Assembly (NCBI RefSeq): GCF_002744245.1
Contig: NZ_NKHG01000024.1
Location: forward strand, 1 to 49,403
Reading direction: 5' to 3'
DNA length: 49,403 bases
Origin: Bacillus pumilus
GTDB lineage: Bacteria; Bacillota; Bacilli; Bacillales; Bacillaceae
The position numbers were made by a program, and so were the translations under genes. Under the pieces are notes generated by a model. That model had not been told where the DNA came from. It was given only the letters and a program-made list of their open reading frames with translations, and made no database searches. Positions 9,443-17,179 of the stretch are shown in pieces (position 1 is the stretch's first letter; every line of letters begins with the position of its first letter).

Positions 9443-10606
9443 TTAATGACGTTCAAGCACTGCCGTCGTTCTCCCAAATCGAACGCAGCAAAATACGAAT
9501 AAAATCACAATACTGACAAGGTAAAGTAAATTCACACCCTCAAACGTTTGAACAAAAAATCCTCCAAGAACCGGACCAAGAATACTCCCTGCACTAAACG
9601 CCATTCCGCACATTAAATTCCCAGCAGGAAGTAAATGCTTTGGCAATAAGTCCGTCATATAACTAATCCCAAGTGAGAATGTAGAGCCTACAGCCATTCC
9701 GGCAATAAAGAAACAGATCGCAACAGCCAAAACGGATTGAATGAAAATACCTGCCAAAAGGAAAAAGAATGATCCGGCGAGTGTGACACATAAAATAAGC
9801 CGCCGTCTGCCAAACCGGTCGCTGAGCATCCCAAGAGGAAGCTGAAAGACAATACTTCCAATCGCAAACGCAGGTAAAATAAACGCAACAGCATCAACGG
9901 TCACTCCGCTCCTTAGGGCATACACAGGGAAGTTACTATTTAGTGTTGTTTCTAAGAAGCCATAGCAAAAAGGCATCATAAAGGCCACCCAGCCAAATTG
10001 AAAGGCTTTTTTGAAGCGCTTTAAACTATTTGATTGCTCTGACGTCTGAACCTCGCCTGTATCTGGATATGTATTTTTTAAAACAAAGACAAGCAACCAA
10101 ATACATAAACTAACGGCACCAGAAACAATAAAAGGCAAGGATGGATTGATCTCAATGAGTGGCGTTAAAAAGGGACCAGCAGCAAAACCAAGTCCAAAGG
10201 ATAACCCATACAATGAAATATTCCGTCCACGATTTCGGGATGACGAGGCATAGGTCACCCACGTCTGTGTGGAAAAATGCAGCATATGGTCACCAATGCC
10301 AATCAGGAGCCGCAGGAAGAACCAGACGACATAAGATTCAAAAAAGACAAAGCTAAACAGGCTTAAAAAGACAGCAGCGCCTCCAATCACAATTAACGGC
10401 TTAAAGCCAAACCGGCGAAGCGGTGCTTCCATAAAAGGAGACGCAAGCAGCACGCCGATATATAAGCCTGTGGCATGCAGTCCGTTTAATGTAGGGGATG
10501 TGCCAGCATGTTCAAAAATAATGGAAATGACAGGCAGTAACGCTCCCTGTGAAAAACCGGATACAGATACGAGTAAAATTAAAATCATAAAGTGAATTCT
10601 CGACAT
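9443..10606 (-). CDS. yfkF: YfkF-like major facilitator superfamily transporter
   Basis: 387 residues and twelve predicted membrane segments, with an MFS-type cytoplasmic motif between segments 8 and 9 (PLGMLSDRFGRRRLIL). The start ATG follows AAGGAGCTTCTT. The family exports drugs or metabolites; the substrate is unknown. It is divergent from the OsmC-like gene, with a 75-bp intergenic space holding both promoters. The broken acetyltransferase follows directly in the same direction. Confidence 0.88.
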   Translation of the reverse strand: MSRIHFMILILLVSVSGFSQGALLPVISIIFEHAGTSPTLNGLHATGLYIGVLLASPFMEAPLRRFGFKPLIVIGGAAVFLSLFSFVFFESYVVWFFLRLLIGIGDHMLHFSTQTWVTYASSSRNRGRNISLYGLSFGLGFAAGPFLTPLIEINPSLPFIVSGAVSLCIWLLVFVLKNTYPDTGEVQTSEQSNSLKRFKKAFQFGWVAFMMPFCYGFLETTLNSNFPVYALRSGVTVDAVAFILPAFAIGSIVFQLPLGMLSDRFGRRRLILCVTLAGSFFFLLAGIFIQSVLAVAICFFIAGMAVGSTFSLGISYMTDLLPKHLLPAGNLMCGMAFSAGSILGPVLGGFFVQTFEGVNLLYLVSIVILFVFCCVRFGRTTAVLERH

Positions 10607-10681
10607 AAGAAGCTCCTTACAAGTTCATGCTTTCATCGTACAATGGAACCATATGGGTTTCAATAGAAAGGTGGAAAAGGA

Positions 10682-11059
10682 ATGAAGCTGACATACGAAA
10701 ATGATCGGTGGGTGGCAACTGCTGAATATGGGCAACTACATATTTCAGGAAAAGAAGAAGCTGGATACCGGCCAAATCAATTGTTCGTCTCAGCCATTGC
10801 AGGCTGTTTTGGAGAAATGTTCATTCATGTATGCCGAAAAAAACGAATATCCTATCAAGGGCTGACCATCACACCTGAAACGACAAGAGAAGGGACGACA
10901 AACAAAATCACCCGCATTCACTTACATATGACCTTTGAAGGGATCAATACCTCTGACGAACAAATAGAAAAAGTGAAGAAGCTTGCGATGAAGCATTGTT
11001 CCATGGTGCAATCCGTGAAAGGAAGTATCGACATGACCATATCGCACGAACGAACCTAA
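10682..11059 (+). CDS. OsmC/Ohr-like family protein
   Basis: 125 residues with the OsmC fold pattern: RPNQLFVSAIAGCFGEMF carries the first conserved cysteine, and KLAMKHCSMVQSVKGSI the second. OsmC/Ohr proteins use these two cysteines to reduce organic peroxides. The start ATG follows GGTGGAAAAGGA. It is 65 bp ahead of chaA in the same direction and probably cotranscribed. The sequence is closer to generic OsmC proteins than to OhrA/OhrB. Confidence 0.83.
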   Translation: MKLTYENDRWVATAEYGQLHISGKEEAGYRPNQLFVSAIAGCFGEMFIHVCRKKRISYQGLTITPETTREGTTNKITRIHLHMTFEGINTSDEQIEKVKKLAMKHCSMVQSVKGSIDMTISHERT

Positions 11060-11124
11060 ATGTATATGATGCCGGCACTCACGAAAGAATAACAGACAGA
11101 CATTATGTAAAGGAGAATGGCTGT

Positions 11125-12192
11125 ATGAATCGTTTGTTTCTTGTGATTGTCGCGATCGGTGTTCCTCTATCTGTGATTGGTAGCTTTCTTCATTTCCCGC
11201 AAGCCGTCATGTTCGCCGTATATTGTATCGCCATTATTGGTCTTGCTAGTTTTATGGGAAGAGCCACAGAAAGTCTTGCCATTATAGCGGGGCCAAGAAT
11301 TGGTGGACTATTAAACGCTACATTTGGAAATGCAGTGGAGTTAATCATTTCGTTTTTTGCATTAAAACAAGGGCTGACTGCCATCGTCCTTGCTTCATTA
11401 ACTGGCTCTGTCATTGGGAATTTATTGCTTGTGGCAGGGCTGTCTTTTTTCGTTGGCGGGTTAAAATTTAAACGGCAAGAGTTCAGTGTCCACGATGCAA
11501 GGCATAACTCTGGCCTGCTCATGTTTGCCATCATTGTGGCGTTTGTCATTCCCGAAGTGTTTTCTATGGAGATGACAGAGGATAGACAATTTGTTTTAAG
11601 TATAGGAATTAGTATTGTGATGATTTTGCTTTATCTCGCAGCACTTTATTTCAAATTGGTCAGTCACCGCGGTGTCTACGTCGCTAAGCAGGAGAGCATG
11701 AACGGTGAATTAGAAGTGGAAGAAGAAACGCCAGAATGGTCCGGGAAGTTCGCCGCAGTGATTTTGCTCCTTGCGACCATTGCGGTTGCGTATATTTCAG
11801 AGCGGCTCGTTCATACATTTGACACGGTAGGAGAACAGTTTGGCTGGAGTGAGCTGTTTATCGGGGTCATCATTGTCGCTATCGTCGGAAATGCAGCGGA
11901 ACACGCCTCTGCTGTCATCATGGCATATAAAAACAAAATGGATGTGGCGGTGGAAATTGCCTTCGGCTCCACGCTTCAGGTTGCCATGATGGTTGCGCCC
12001 ATCCTTGTGATCAGCTCTCTTTTTTTCGACAAGCAGATGCCGCTGATTTTTTCTCTGCCAGAACTGATTGCGATGGCATCCTCAGTCTTACTGACGGTCA
12101 TTATCTCGAATGATGGTGATACGAACTGGTTTGAAGGGGCAACATTACTCGCTGCTTATTTTATTATAGCGATTGGATTTTTCCTTTTATAA
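11125..12192 (+). CDS. chaA: ChaA (YfkE), Ca2+/H+ antiporter of the CaCA/CAX family
   Basis: 355 residues and eleven predicted membrane segments. The two CAX alpha-repeats are plain: GGLLNATFGNAVELIISFFA in the N-half and IVGNAAEHASAVIMAYKNKM in the C-half, with the GNAxE acidic residues that bind Ca2+. It exports Ca2+ in exchange for H+. An acidic loop (GELEVEEETPEW) joins the halves. ATG 11125 follows AAAGGAGAATGG and is preferred over the longer ORF from 10996, which overlaps the OsmC gene. Confidence 0.93.
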   Translation: MNRLFLVIVAIGVPLSVIGSFLHFPQAVMFAVYCIAIIGLASFMGRATESLAIIAGPRIGGLLNATFGNAVELIISFFALKQGLTAIVLASLTGSVIGNLLLVAGLSFFVGGLKFKRQEFSVHDARHNSGLLMFAIIVAFVIPEVFSMEMTEDRQFVLSIGISIVMILLYLAALYFKLVSHRGVYVAKQESMNGELEVEEETPEWSGKFAAVILLLATIAVAYISERLVHTFDTVGEQFGWSELFIGVIIVAIVGNAAEHASAVIMAYKNKMDVAVEIAFGSTLQVAMMVAPILVISSLFFDKQMPLIFSLPELIAMASSVLLTVIISNDGDTNWFEGATLLAAYFIIAIGFFLL

Positions 12193-12241
12193 TCTTTTGT
12201 GGATAAGGGACGTCTTTGCGGAAAATACTATGGAAAAATGA

Positions 12242-13042
12242 ATGAGAAAGAGTGATGATATGAAAAAGATGCCCCGCATCATGTTTGTTGTTCTCTTATC
12301 CTTAAGTTTTCTATACAGTTTTCCAGCCGAGGCGGCAAAGCCGTTTAAGGTACCATCCTCTGTCGCCAGTATCTCAAAGGAAAATACGTATCCGAATGCG
12401 TCACAGGATCAGCCGCTGCTCCAGCCGAGTGAGCTGACAGCCGAATTATTTAAAACAACGAATGTACCGATTGAAAATACGCATTTGATTAAAATGCTGA
12501 ACGAATCCAGCATCTCAGGTACTCCGCTAGCTGTTGGATACCGGGCGACCATTTTCCTCGGAAGATGGGCACTGAGCTACGATTCAAACGAAACAGTCGC
12601 CAACTGGGAATACAAAAAAGTGAACACCAATCACATTGATAACAGAGGCGGCAACAAGACAGCCATTGGCAAATATGTTCAAAAGCAGCAAGTGAAAGTG
12701 AGCGGCGGACTTACAGCGAAAGTACCAAATCCAGAAGATGTGAAAACATTGATGATGCAAAAAGCCATTCAAAAAACAAAGCTGCCGCTTGCGTTTGACA
12801 CAGTGATTGGCGCAGGAACAAAACGAGATCAGTCATACCATGTGTCTCCGAAAAAAGCAGCATCCTTGCATGCCTACGCTCCAGCCATTAATGAAAAAGG
12901 AAAGGTCACATACGGTGAAGTGTACCTTGTACTAAAAGGAAATAAACGCAAACTCGTCGTGAAAAACGTGACCTCACAAGGAATCGGCGCATGGATTCCT
13001 GTTCAGGATCACCTAACGTTTGGGTTTCAAGGGATGAATTAA
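12242..13042 (+). CDS. yfkD: YfkD family exported protein
   Basis: 266 residues with an N-terminal signal peptide (basic MKKMPR start, hydrophobic FVVLLSLSFLYSF, likely cleavage after AEA). The rest is soluble and matches the Bacillus-specific YfkD family, which has no known activity. The ORF opens at ATG 12242; ATG 12260 is an alternative that gives a more typical signal peptide. In B. subtilis yfkD is next to yfkC. Here the bacteriocin cluster and two further genes have been placed between them. Confidence 0.88.
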   Translation: MRKSDDMKKMPRIMFVVLLSLSFLYSFPAEAAKPFKVPSSVASISKENTYPNASQDQPLLQPSELTAELFKTTNVPIENTHLIKMLNESSISGTPLAVGYRATIFLGRWALSYDSNETVANWEYKKVNTNHIDNRGGNKTAIGKYVQKQQVKVSGGLTAKVPNPEDVKTLMMQKAIQKTKLPLAFDTVIGAGTKRDQSYHVSPKKAASLHAYAPAINEKGKVTYGEVYLVLKGNKRKLVVKNVTSQGIGAWIPVQDHLTFGFQGMN

Positions 13043-13048
13043 CATAGT

Positions 13049-13083
13049 AAAACCCCCTCTTGCACTATATAAATAAGAGGGGG
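13049..13083 (-). terminator. Terminator of the bacteriocin operon, convergent with yfkD
   Basis: CCCCCTCTT / AAGAGGGGG is a perfect 9-base stem. On the minus strand it is followed by TTTT. It ends two bases past the last bacteriocin-operon gene. Confidence 0.8.
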
Positions 13084-13084
13084 A

Positions 13085-13651
13085 TCAATTTGTTGTAAAG
13101 TTATTAATGTCAGGCGTGATATAAAATTCTATGATGGCCGAGAAAAATAATAGTATAGTTACCAGCACAAGCCCTGTACAAGTAATTTTGCATATATTTT
13201 TAAAATCTATTTTCTTCTTTTTACCAATCAATAAAAGGATGGCCTCCTTCAGAAGGATAAAACCAATACCACCAGAAATCATAATAGCCATCAATTCGCT
13301 TATACCATGAGGTAAGATGAGAAGTAATGATTGTAGAGGGTGCATTAAATACGGAATTGAGATTTTAAAAGCTCCACCAATCATTAATCCATTGATAAAC
13401 AATATGTATACACTAGATAAACCAAAAGTAACCATTCCAACTATCATCATGATACATATAGATAAATTTTGAAAGAAATAATCAGAAAAATGACGTTGAT
13501 CATTAATTCTAACAATATTATCTGAATAACCTTCGTTTGTCATATAAAATCCCATGACCATTCCAATTGTTATGAAGAAAATAGAAGGTAAAATAAGCAC
13601 TTTTAAAGCATGGTAAAAATCTACTAAGTAACTTTTGATTTTTTTAATCAT
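13085..13651 (-). CDS. SpoIIM/DUF95-type membrane protein of the circular bacteriocin cluster
   Basis: 188 residues and about five membrane segments. LILPHGISELMAIMISGGIGF is the hallmark HG-x(3)-E region of the DUF95 (SpoIIM-like) family. DUF95 proteins are constant parts of circular bacteriocin operons (circularin CirC, AS-48C, carnocyclin CclC) and are needed for production, probably in cyclisation, export or immunity. Its start overlaps the ATPase gene by 8 bases, so the two are translationally coupled. It is last in the operon. Confidence 0.8.
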   Translation of the reverse strand: MIKKIKSYLVDFYHALKVLILPSIFFITIGMVMGFYMTNEGYSDNIVRINDQRHFSDYFFQNLSICIMMIVGMVTFGLSSVYILFINGLMIGGAFKISIPYLMHPLQSLLLILPHGISELMAIMISGGIGFILLKEAILLLIGKKKKIDFKNICKITCTGLVLVTILLFFSAIIEFYITPDINNFTTN

Positions 13652-14306
13652 CAGTAAACAGCTCTTTTAAATTTTCTGTCGTCACGTTCGTTAATTGTTG
13701 ATTTTGAAGAAGGTATGTAGAGTGACTGAGCTCTTCAACAAAATCTAAAGTATGTGATGAAAAAAGCACACTTCCAAATTGAAGAAATTCTTTTAGCTTC
13801 TGAACTAATTTAATACAACTAGATGGATCTAACCCATTAAAGGGCTCATCTAAAATAAGTAATTGAGGTTTTAATAAAAGAGCAAGTGAAATAGCTAATT
13901 TCATTTTCATTCCTTTAGAATAGTATCTAATTAATTTGTTGGAGAGGTAGTCAAGTTCAAAGAACGAAAGCATAGTATTGATTTCTATTGAGTCTAACTT
14001 TTTGTTGTAGAGTCTAGAAACAAAATTGATATACTCTGATGCAGTTAAGTATTCATATACAAGAGAATCATCAGGTACAAAGAAAAGGTGACTTGAATAA
14101 TGACGATCCTTAGGCTGTTTATCTAAAAAATGGATAAAACCATCATCTATTAATCGTATGCCACAAATGATCTCAAATAGCGTCGTTTTTCCTGCGCCGT
14201 TTTTCCCTATAATACCAACAGACTCATGTGGATTAACATGAAGAGACAAATCATGGAGAATGGATTTGTTGTTAATTTGGACATGGATATTATCTAACTT
14301 TAACAT
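13644..14306 (-). CDS. ABC transporter ATPase of the bacteriocin cluster
   Basis: 220 residues with Walker A (GIIGKNGAGKTTLFEI), signature (YYSKGMKMKLAISLALLLKP), Walker B (LLILDEPFNGLDPSSC) and switch His (VLFSSHTLDF). The C-loop lacks the usual LSGG and reads YSKGMK, as in many bacteriocin and antibiotic ABC-2 ATPases. It should power export of, or immunity to, the circular peptide together with the membrane proteins beside it (compare CirD, AS-48D). Only 14 bases separate it from the upstream membrane protein gene. Confidence 0.9.
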   Translation of the reverse strand: MLKLDNIHVQINNKSILHDLSLHVNPHESVGIIGKNGAGKTTLFEIICGIRLIDDGFIHFLDKQPKDRHYSSHLFFVPDDSLVYEYLTASEYINFVSRLYNKKLDSIEINTMLSFFELDYLSNKLIRYYSKGMKMKLAISLALLLKPQLLILDEPFNGLDPSSCIKLVQKLKEFLQFGSVLFSSHTLDFVEELSHSTYLLQNQQLTNVTTENLKELFTDD

Positions 14307-14320
14307 TTTACTTCTCCTTT

Positions 14321-15865
14321 TTACTTACTTAAATTAAGAAATTGTATCTTAAGACTAGAGATTTTCAAAATAATAAAAATAAATATCAAATAAATCAATG
14401 TAGAGATAATAAAAGCAAGGTACTGCTGTTTATCAAATATGATTAGCATCAGTCCTTCCAGCAAAAAACAAAATAGAATCAGCAAATTTGCAGTCATTTT
14501 TGCTTTGCTTGAAGGAAGATTACTTACAAAATTCCTATTAAATTCTGGGTAACTAATGCTTGATAAGAAATAAATGCAATTGAATAAGATCATTTGTGTT
14601 ATTGCCATAACACAAATGAAAATAAAGAAAGAGAAAGACATTTGAAATACGATTGTAGCTATTGTAAAAAGGATAATGAACAGCGTGATATTAATTGAAC
14701 TAGAGAGAATAATGTGACTTCGTACGATGAATTTAGGATGAATCCCAGTCAGTTTCAGAAGTTGAAAACGTGCACCATGAAAATCGATGCTTGCAAGAAA
14801 GCAATATGTATCTGATAACATTTTAACAATGACAGCTGACAGAATGATAAAAACTAAACCCTCATTAGCATTCATAAATGCAGGTATTCTATAATAAAGC
14901 AAATATAAAATAAGTATGATAGAAAATAGCGAGCTAAATAAAGGCAAGTACGTCATTATAATTTCTTGTTTTCTTTGTCTTTTGATGTAAGCAATCATTA
15001 ATTGGATGAGAGACAGTTCCTTTCTTTCATGAAAGGAAAGGTGAGAAATCATTGTTTTAACCGTTCTATTTTTTGAATTTTCACCAATGAAATATGCTTT
15101 TACCCCATGCGAAAAAGAAGTTCGGATCAATAACATAACGATGATTAATAATGAAATTTGTAAAAAAACGATGAACTTACATTGGAAAACTTTTGGTGAA
15201 TCCAGGGATATCAAGTTGAAAAACGAATTAAGCATGGAATGAGATTGGAAATTTATCTTGTTGGATAAAAAAATGACGGCTAATATAGCCAAAACAAAAA
15301 TTCTCAGAATTGAAAAAAACAATTGGTATGCTGTTGCAATATAACGGTACCCAATAACAGATAAGTAGAAAACTGAAAATTTCATTATATAAAGGAAGCA
15401 TACAGAGTTAAGTGTAAATACAATACCTAAAAAAACCGAATCTATTTGTGAATAATGATATAAATAAAGTGTTGGAATAAGAATTGAAGAGATTAAAATC
15501 TCTTTCAAAAATGTGGTTTCAAAATATTTTGCTAGTAACAACTCGTGAAAAGAAAGAGGTGATAAAATTAATAATTTTAAGTCATTTTTTGTAGATGTTT
15601 TATAAACAGTATTTGTAATGGATTGCTGAATTCCTGTTAATAAAAAAGTAATGATGAAGAAGGTTGATATGTAAAAGATCTCGTTATGTGAAAATAAATG
15701 ATTGGTGTATAATTGTGTAATTAAAGTAGTAAAAACTGCGCTGAATAAAAGAATGACGGATAGAGCGACATAAATAAATAAGTCATTCTTTATTTTTAAT
15801 TTTGGAAGTCGATAGTAAAAAAAAGATTTTTGTCTAAAATAAATATATGTTAGTACATTTCTCAT
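14321..15865 (-). CDS. Large polytopic membrane protein of the bacteriocin cluster (CirB/AS-48B-like position)
   Basis: 514 residues, very hydrophobic, about 12-14 membrane segments, no catalytic motif that I can see. Circular bacteriocin operons always contain one such large membrane protein next to the ATPase and DUF95 genes (CirB, AS-48B, CclB), implicated in maturation or secretion of the peptide. Size and place fit, but homology was inferred from context rather than shared motifs. It could instead be the permease of the ABC exporter. Base composition is clearly AT-rich. Confidence 0.65.
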   Translation of the reverse strand: MRNVLTYIYFRQKSFFYYRLPKLKIKNDLFIYVALSVILLFSAVFTTLITQLYTNHLFSHNEIFYISTFFIITFLLTGIQQSITNTVYKTSTKNDLKLLILSPLSFHELLLAKYFETTFLKEILISSILIPTLYLYHYSQIDSVFLGIVFTLNSVCFLYIMKFSVFYLSVIGYRYIATAYQLFFSILRIFVLAILAVIFLSNKINFQSHSMLNSFFNLISLDSPKVFQCKFIVFLQISLLIIVMLLIRTSFSHGVKAYFIGENSKNRTVKTMISHLSFHERKELSLIQLMIAYIKRQRKQEIIMTYLPLFSSLFSIILILYLLYYRIPAFMNANEGLVFIILSAVIVKMLSDTYCFLASIDFHGARFQLLKLTGIHPKFIVRSHIILSSSINITLFIILFTIATIVFQMSFSFFIFICVMAITQMILFNCIYFLSSISYPEFNRNFVSNLPSSKAKMTANLLILFCFLLEGLMLIIFDKQQYLAFIISTLIYLIFIFIILKISSLKIQFLNLSK

Positions 15866-15883
15866 CAGAAAAATGATTCTCCT

Positions 15884-16456
15884 TTATCTAAAAATATGAG
15901 TTATATCACTTCCGAAAAATATAATACATACCTCTATGATTATAAAAATTACCGCAATAGGAATTAATTTTTTTATTTTCATGTTGATTAGTACATGAAA
16001 TCCACATATTAACAACACATATCTCCAGATATTAAAAGGATTTATGATAAAGATAGCAAGGGCTATTAGAAAATGATCATATTGAGATATATTGGTGTTA
16101 TCTAAAAATGGGAAGAATAAAAGGCTGATGGCAAAAAAGATTTTTGGCATTTGACTAAATCCATAAATTGAAATGGTTGTTTTGAAACTGATTTCTCTAT
16201 CTAACATAAAAGTATTTAATAACAAATAGATGGTAAAAGAAGTAATGAAAAAAGTCATTAATGAAAAACAACTCATACCTAAAGCTATTAAATATAACCA
16301 CTTGCTTTCCAAAAGTTCAAAGCGTTCAAAAATAACCTGAATATAAAGTAAGGGTATTAAAGCAGAAAATAATAATGGAAGAACTATGTTAGGTTTTTTA
16401 TTAAGAGAGTACATCAATTCTAATGGCTGATAAAAAATCTTGAAAAATCTCATCAC
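15884..16456 (-). CDS. Yip1-like membrane protein of the bacteriocin cluster
   Basis: 190 residues with five or six hydrophobic segments. The arrangement (short basic amphipathic N-terminus with PLELMYSLNKKP, then closely spaced helices) resembles the Yip1-domain family. It starts at GTG 16456 or ATG 16453 behind GAAAGG, 64 bases after the bacteriocin gene. It lies between the structural gene and the large membrane protein, so a role in processing, export or protection is inferred. No direct counterpart in a described circular bacteriocin operon comes to mind with confidence. Confidence 0.55.
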   Translation of the reverse strand: MMRFFKIFYQPLELMYSLNKKPNIVLPLLFSALIPLLYIQVIFERFELLESKWLYLIALGMSCFSLMTFFITSFTIYLLLNTFMLDREISFKTTISIYGFSQMPKIFFAISLLFFPFLDNTNISQYDHFLIALAIFIINPFNIWRYVLLICGFHVLINMKIKKLIPIAVIFIIIEVCIIFFGSDITHIFR

Positions 16457-16480
16457 TTATGAACAACCTTTCATTACAAG

Positions 16481-16525
16481 AGGGGGTAGTATACAATCCC
16501 CCTTTGTTATATCTAGTATACTACC
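16481..16525 (-). promoter_or_regulatory. Two competing hairpins between the bacteriocin gene and downstream genes
   Basis: GGTAGTATAC (16525-16516, containing the bacteriocin stop codon) pairs perfectly with GTATACTACC (16494-16485). Separately AGGGGG (16503-16498) can pair with CCCCCT (16486-16481). The two stems share bases 16485-16486 and exclude each other. There is no T-run, so this is more likely an mRNA processing, stability or attenuation element than a plain terminator. Confidence 0.55.
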
Positions 16526-16718
16526 AGTTGACTGCTTGTTTTACTCCCCACTTTGCTACAGCACCTCTAATAATTGGATAAGCGAGAGCTCCCCATCCAT
16601 AAGTAGCGCCAGCAAGTGCAATGATCGATAGAATCCCTAAACCATTATTTACAGCATTTACTATTGCTTCTGCTGTACCAATTGTTAGAAAAAACTTTGT
16701 GGCTACCTCAAATATCAA
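16521..16718 (-). CDS. Circular bacteriocin precursor, carnocyclin A-like
   Basis: 65 residues: a hydrophobic cationic peptide with the hallmarks of head-to-tail circular bacteriocins. It opens MIFE then Val; carnocyclin A has the leader MLYE then Leu. It shares the pattern GTAE-x-V-x-N-x-GL, then SII, a Gly-rich turn, AxAKxGxKxA and a final hydrophobic residue, here Trp (as in AS-48, uberolysin and amylocyclin). The likely mature peptide is residues 5-65, joined Val to Trp, which inserts into membranes of related Gram-positives. The start is TTG 16718 behind a perfect AAAGGAGGTG ribosome site that overlaps the upstream stop. It is followed by membrane proteins, an ATPase and a DUF95 protein. 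Confidence 0.85.
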   Translation of the reverse strand: MIFEVATKFFLTIGTAEAIVNAVNNGLGILSIIALAGATYGWGALAYPIIRGAVAKWGVKQAVNW

Positions 16719-16733
16719 TGTCTACACCTCCTT

Positions 16734-16934
16734 TCATGAGTTTTTGTCATTCTTACTTTTTATCTCGCTTCTATAAAAGTCAATCGCATTAAATAAGATC
16801 CAAGCAAGGAAAACAAAATATGCAATCTTTGTAAAATGAGATAAATTATTAAAAATAAAACCTAAAGCAATAAACGGTATAATCATAAATCCATAATATT
16901 TTTTCCACCAAATTTTAAAAATTGATAACACCAC
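16734..16934 (-). CDS. Small cationic membrane protein, putative bacteriocin immunity protein
   Basis: 66 residues, with a lysine-rich N-terminus (KIWWKKYYG), two adjacent hydrophobic helices (about residues 14-31 and 35-52) and a charged tail (RSEIKSKNDKNS). Circular bacteriocin immunity proteins (CirE, AS-48D1, CclI) are small, basic and hydrophobic like this. It is first in the operon and its TGA overlaps the ribosome site of the bacteriocin gene. The start is GTG 16934 or 16931, overlapping an AAGGTGG ribosome-site-like sequence, so the true first codon is uncertain. Confidence 0.65.
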   Translation of the reverse strand: MVLSIFKIWWKKYYGFMIIPFIALGFIFNNLSHFTKIAYFVFLAWILFNAIDFYRSEIKSKNDKNS

Positions 16935-16975
16935 CTTGAATTTTTGTATAATTATGTATTATTTTGTAGTTATTC

Positions 16976-16981
16976 ATTATA
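16976..16981 (-). promoter_or_regulatory. Candidate -10 element of the bacteriocin operon
   Basis: A TATAAT on the minus strand about 40 bases before the first gene. No good TTGACA lies 16-18 bases upstream (closest is TTTACT at about 20), so the promoter may need an activator. Confidence 0.35.
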
Positions 16982-17121
16982 ATACAATTCGCTCAGGAAT
17001 TAGTAAACCTTTTTTTGTAATATTTTATATATTAATAGGTTATTAAGCACTAATTTCCCTATGTGAATGAGACGCTGTTCCTGTTTTGAACAATTTTTAT
17101 AGAAACCGATAAGTTGTACAC

Positions 17122-17169
17122 AAAAAAGCCATGTAACAAGTTGAATGAACTAAACTTGTTACATGGCTT
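17122..17169 (-). terminator. Intrinsic terminator of yeeI
   Basis: AAGCCATGTAACAAG and CTTGTTACATGGCTT are a perfect 15-base inverted repeat with a 14-base loop. On the minus strand it ends in TTTTTT. Confidence 0.92.
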
Positions 17170-17179
17170 ACGATCTTCC

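Noticed and set aside
10996..11124. N-terminal extension of the Ca2+/H+ exchanger ORF
   Set aside because: It overlaps the OsmC gene, and a good ribosome site sits directly before ATG 11125, which gives the normal family length.
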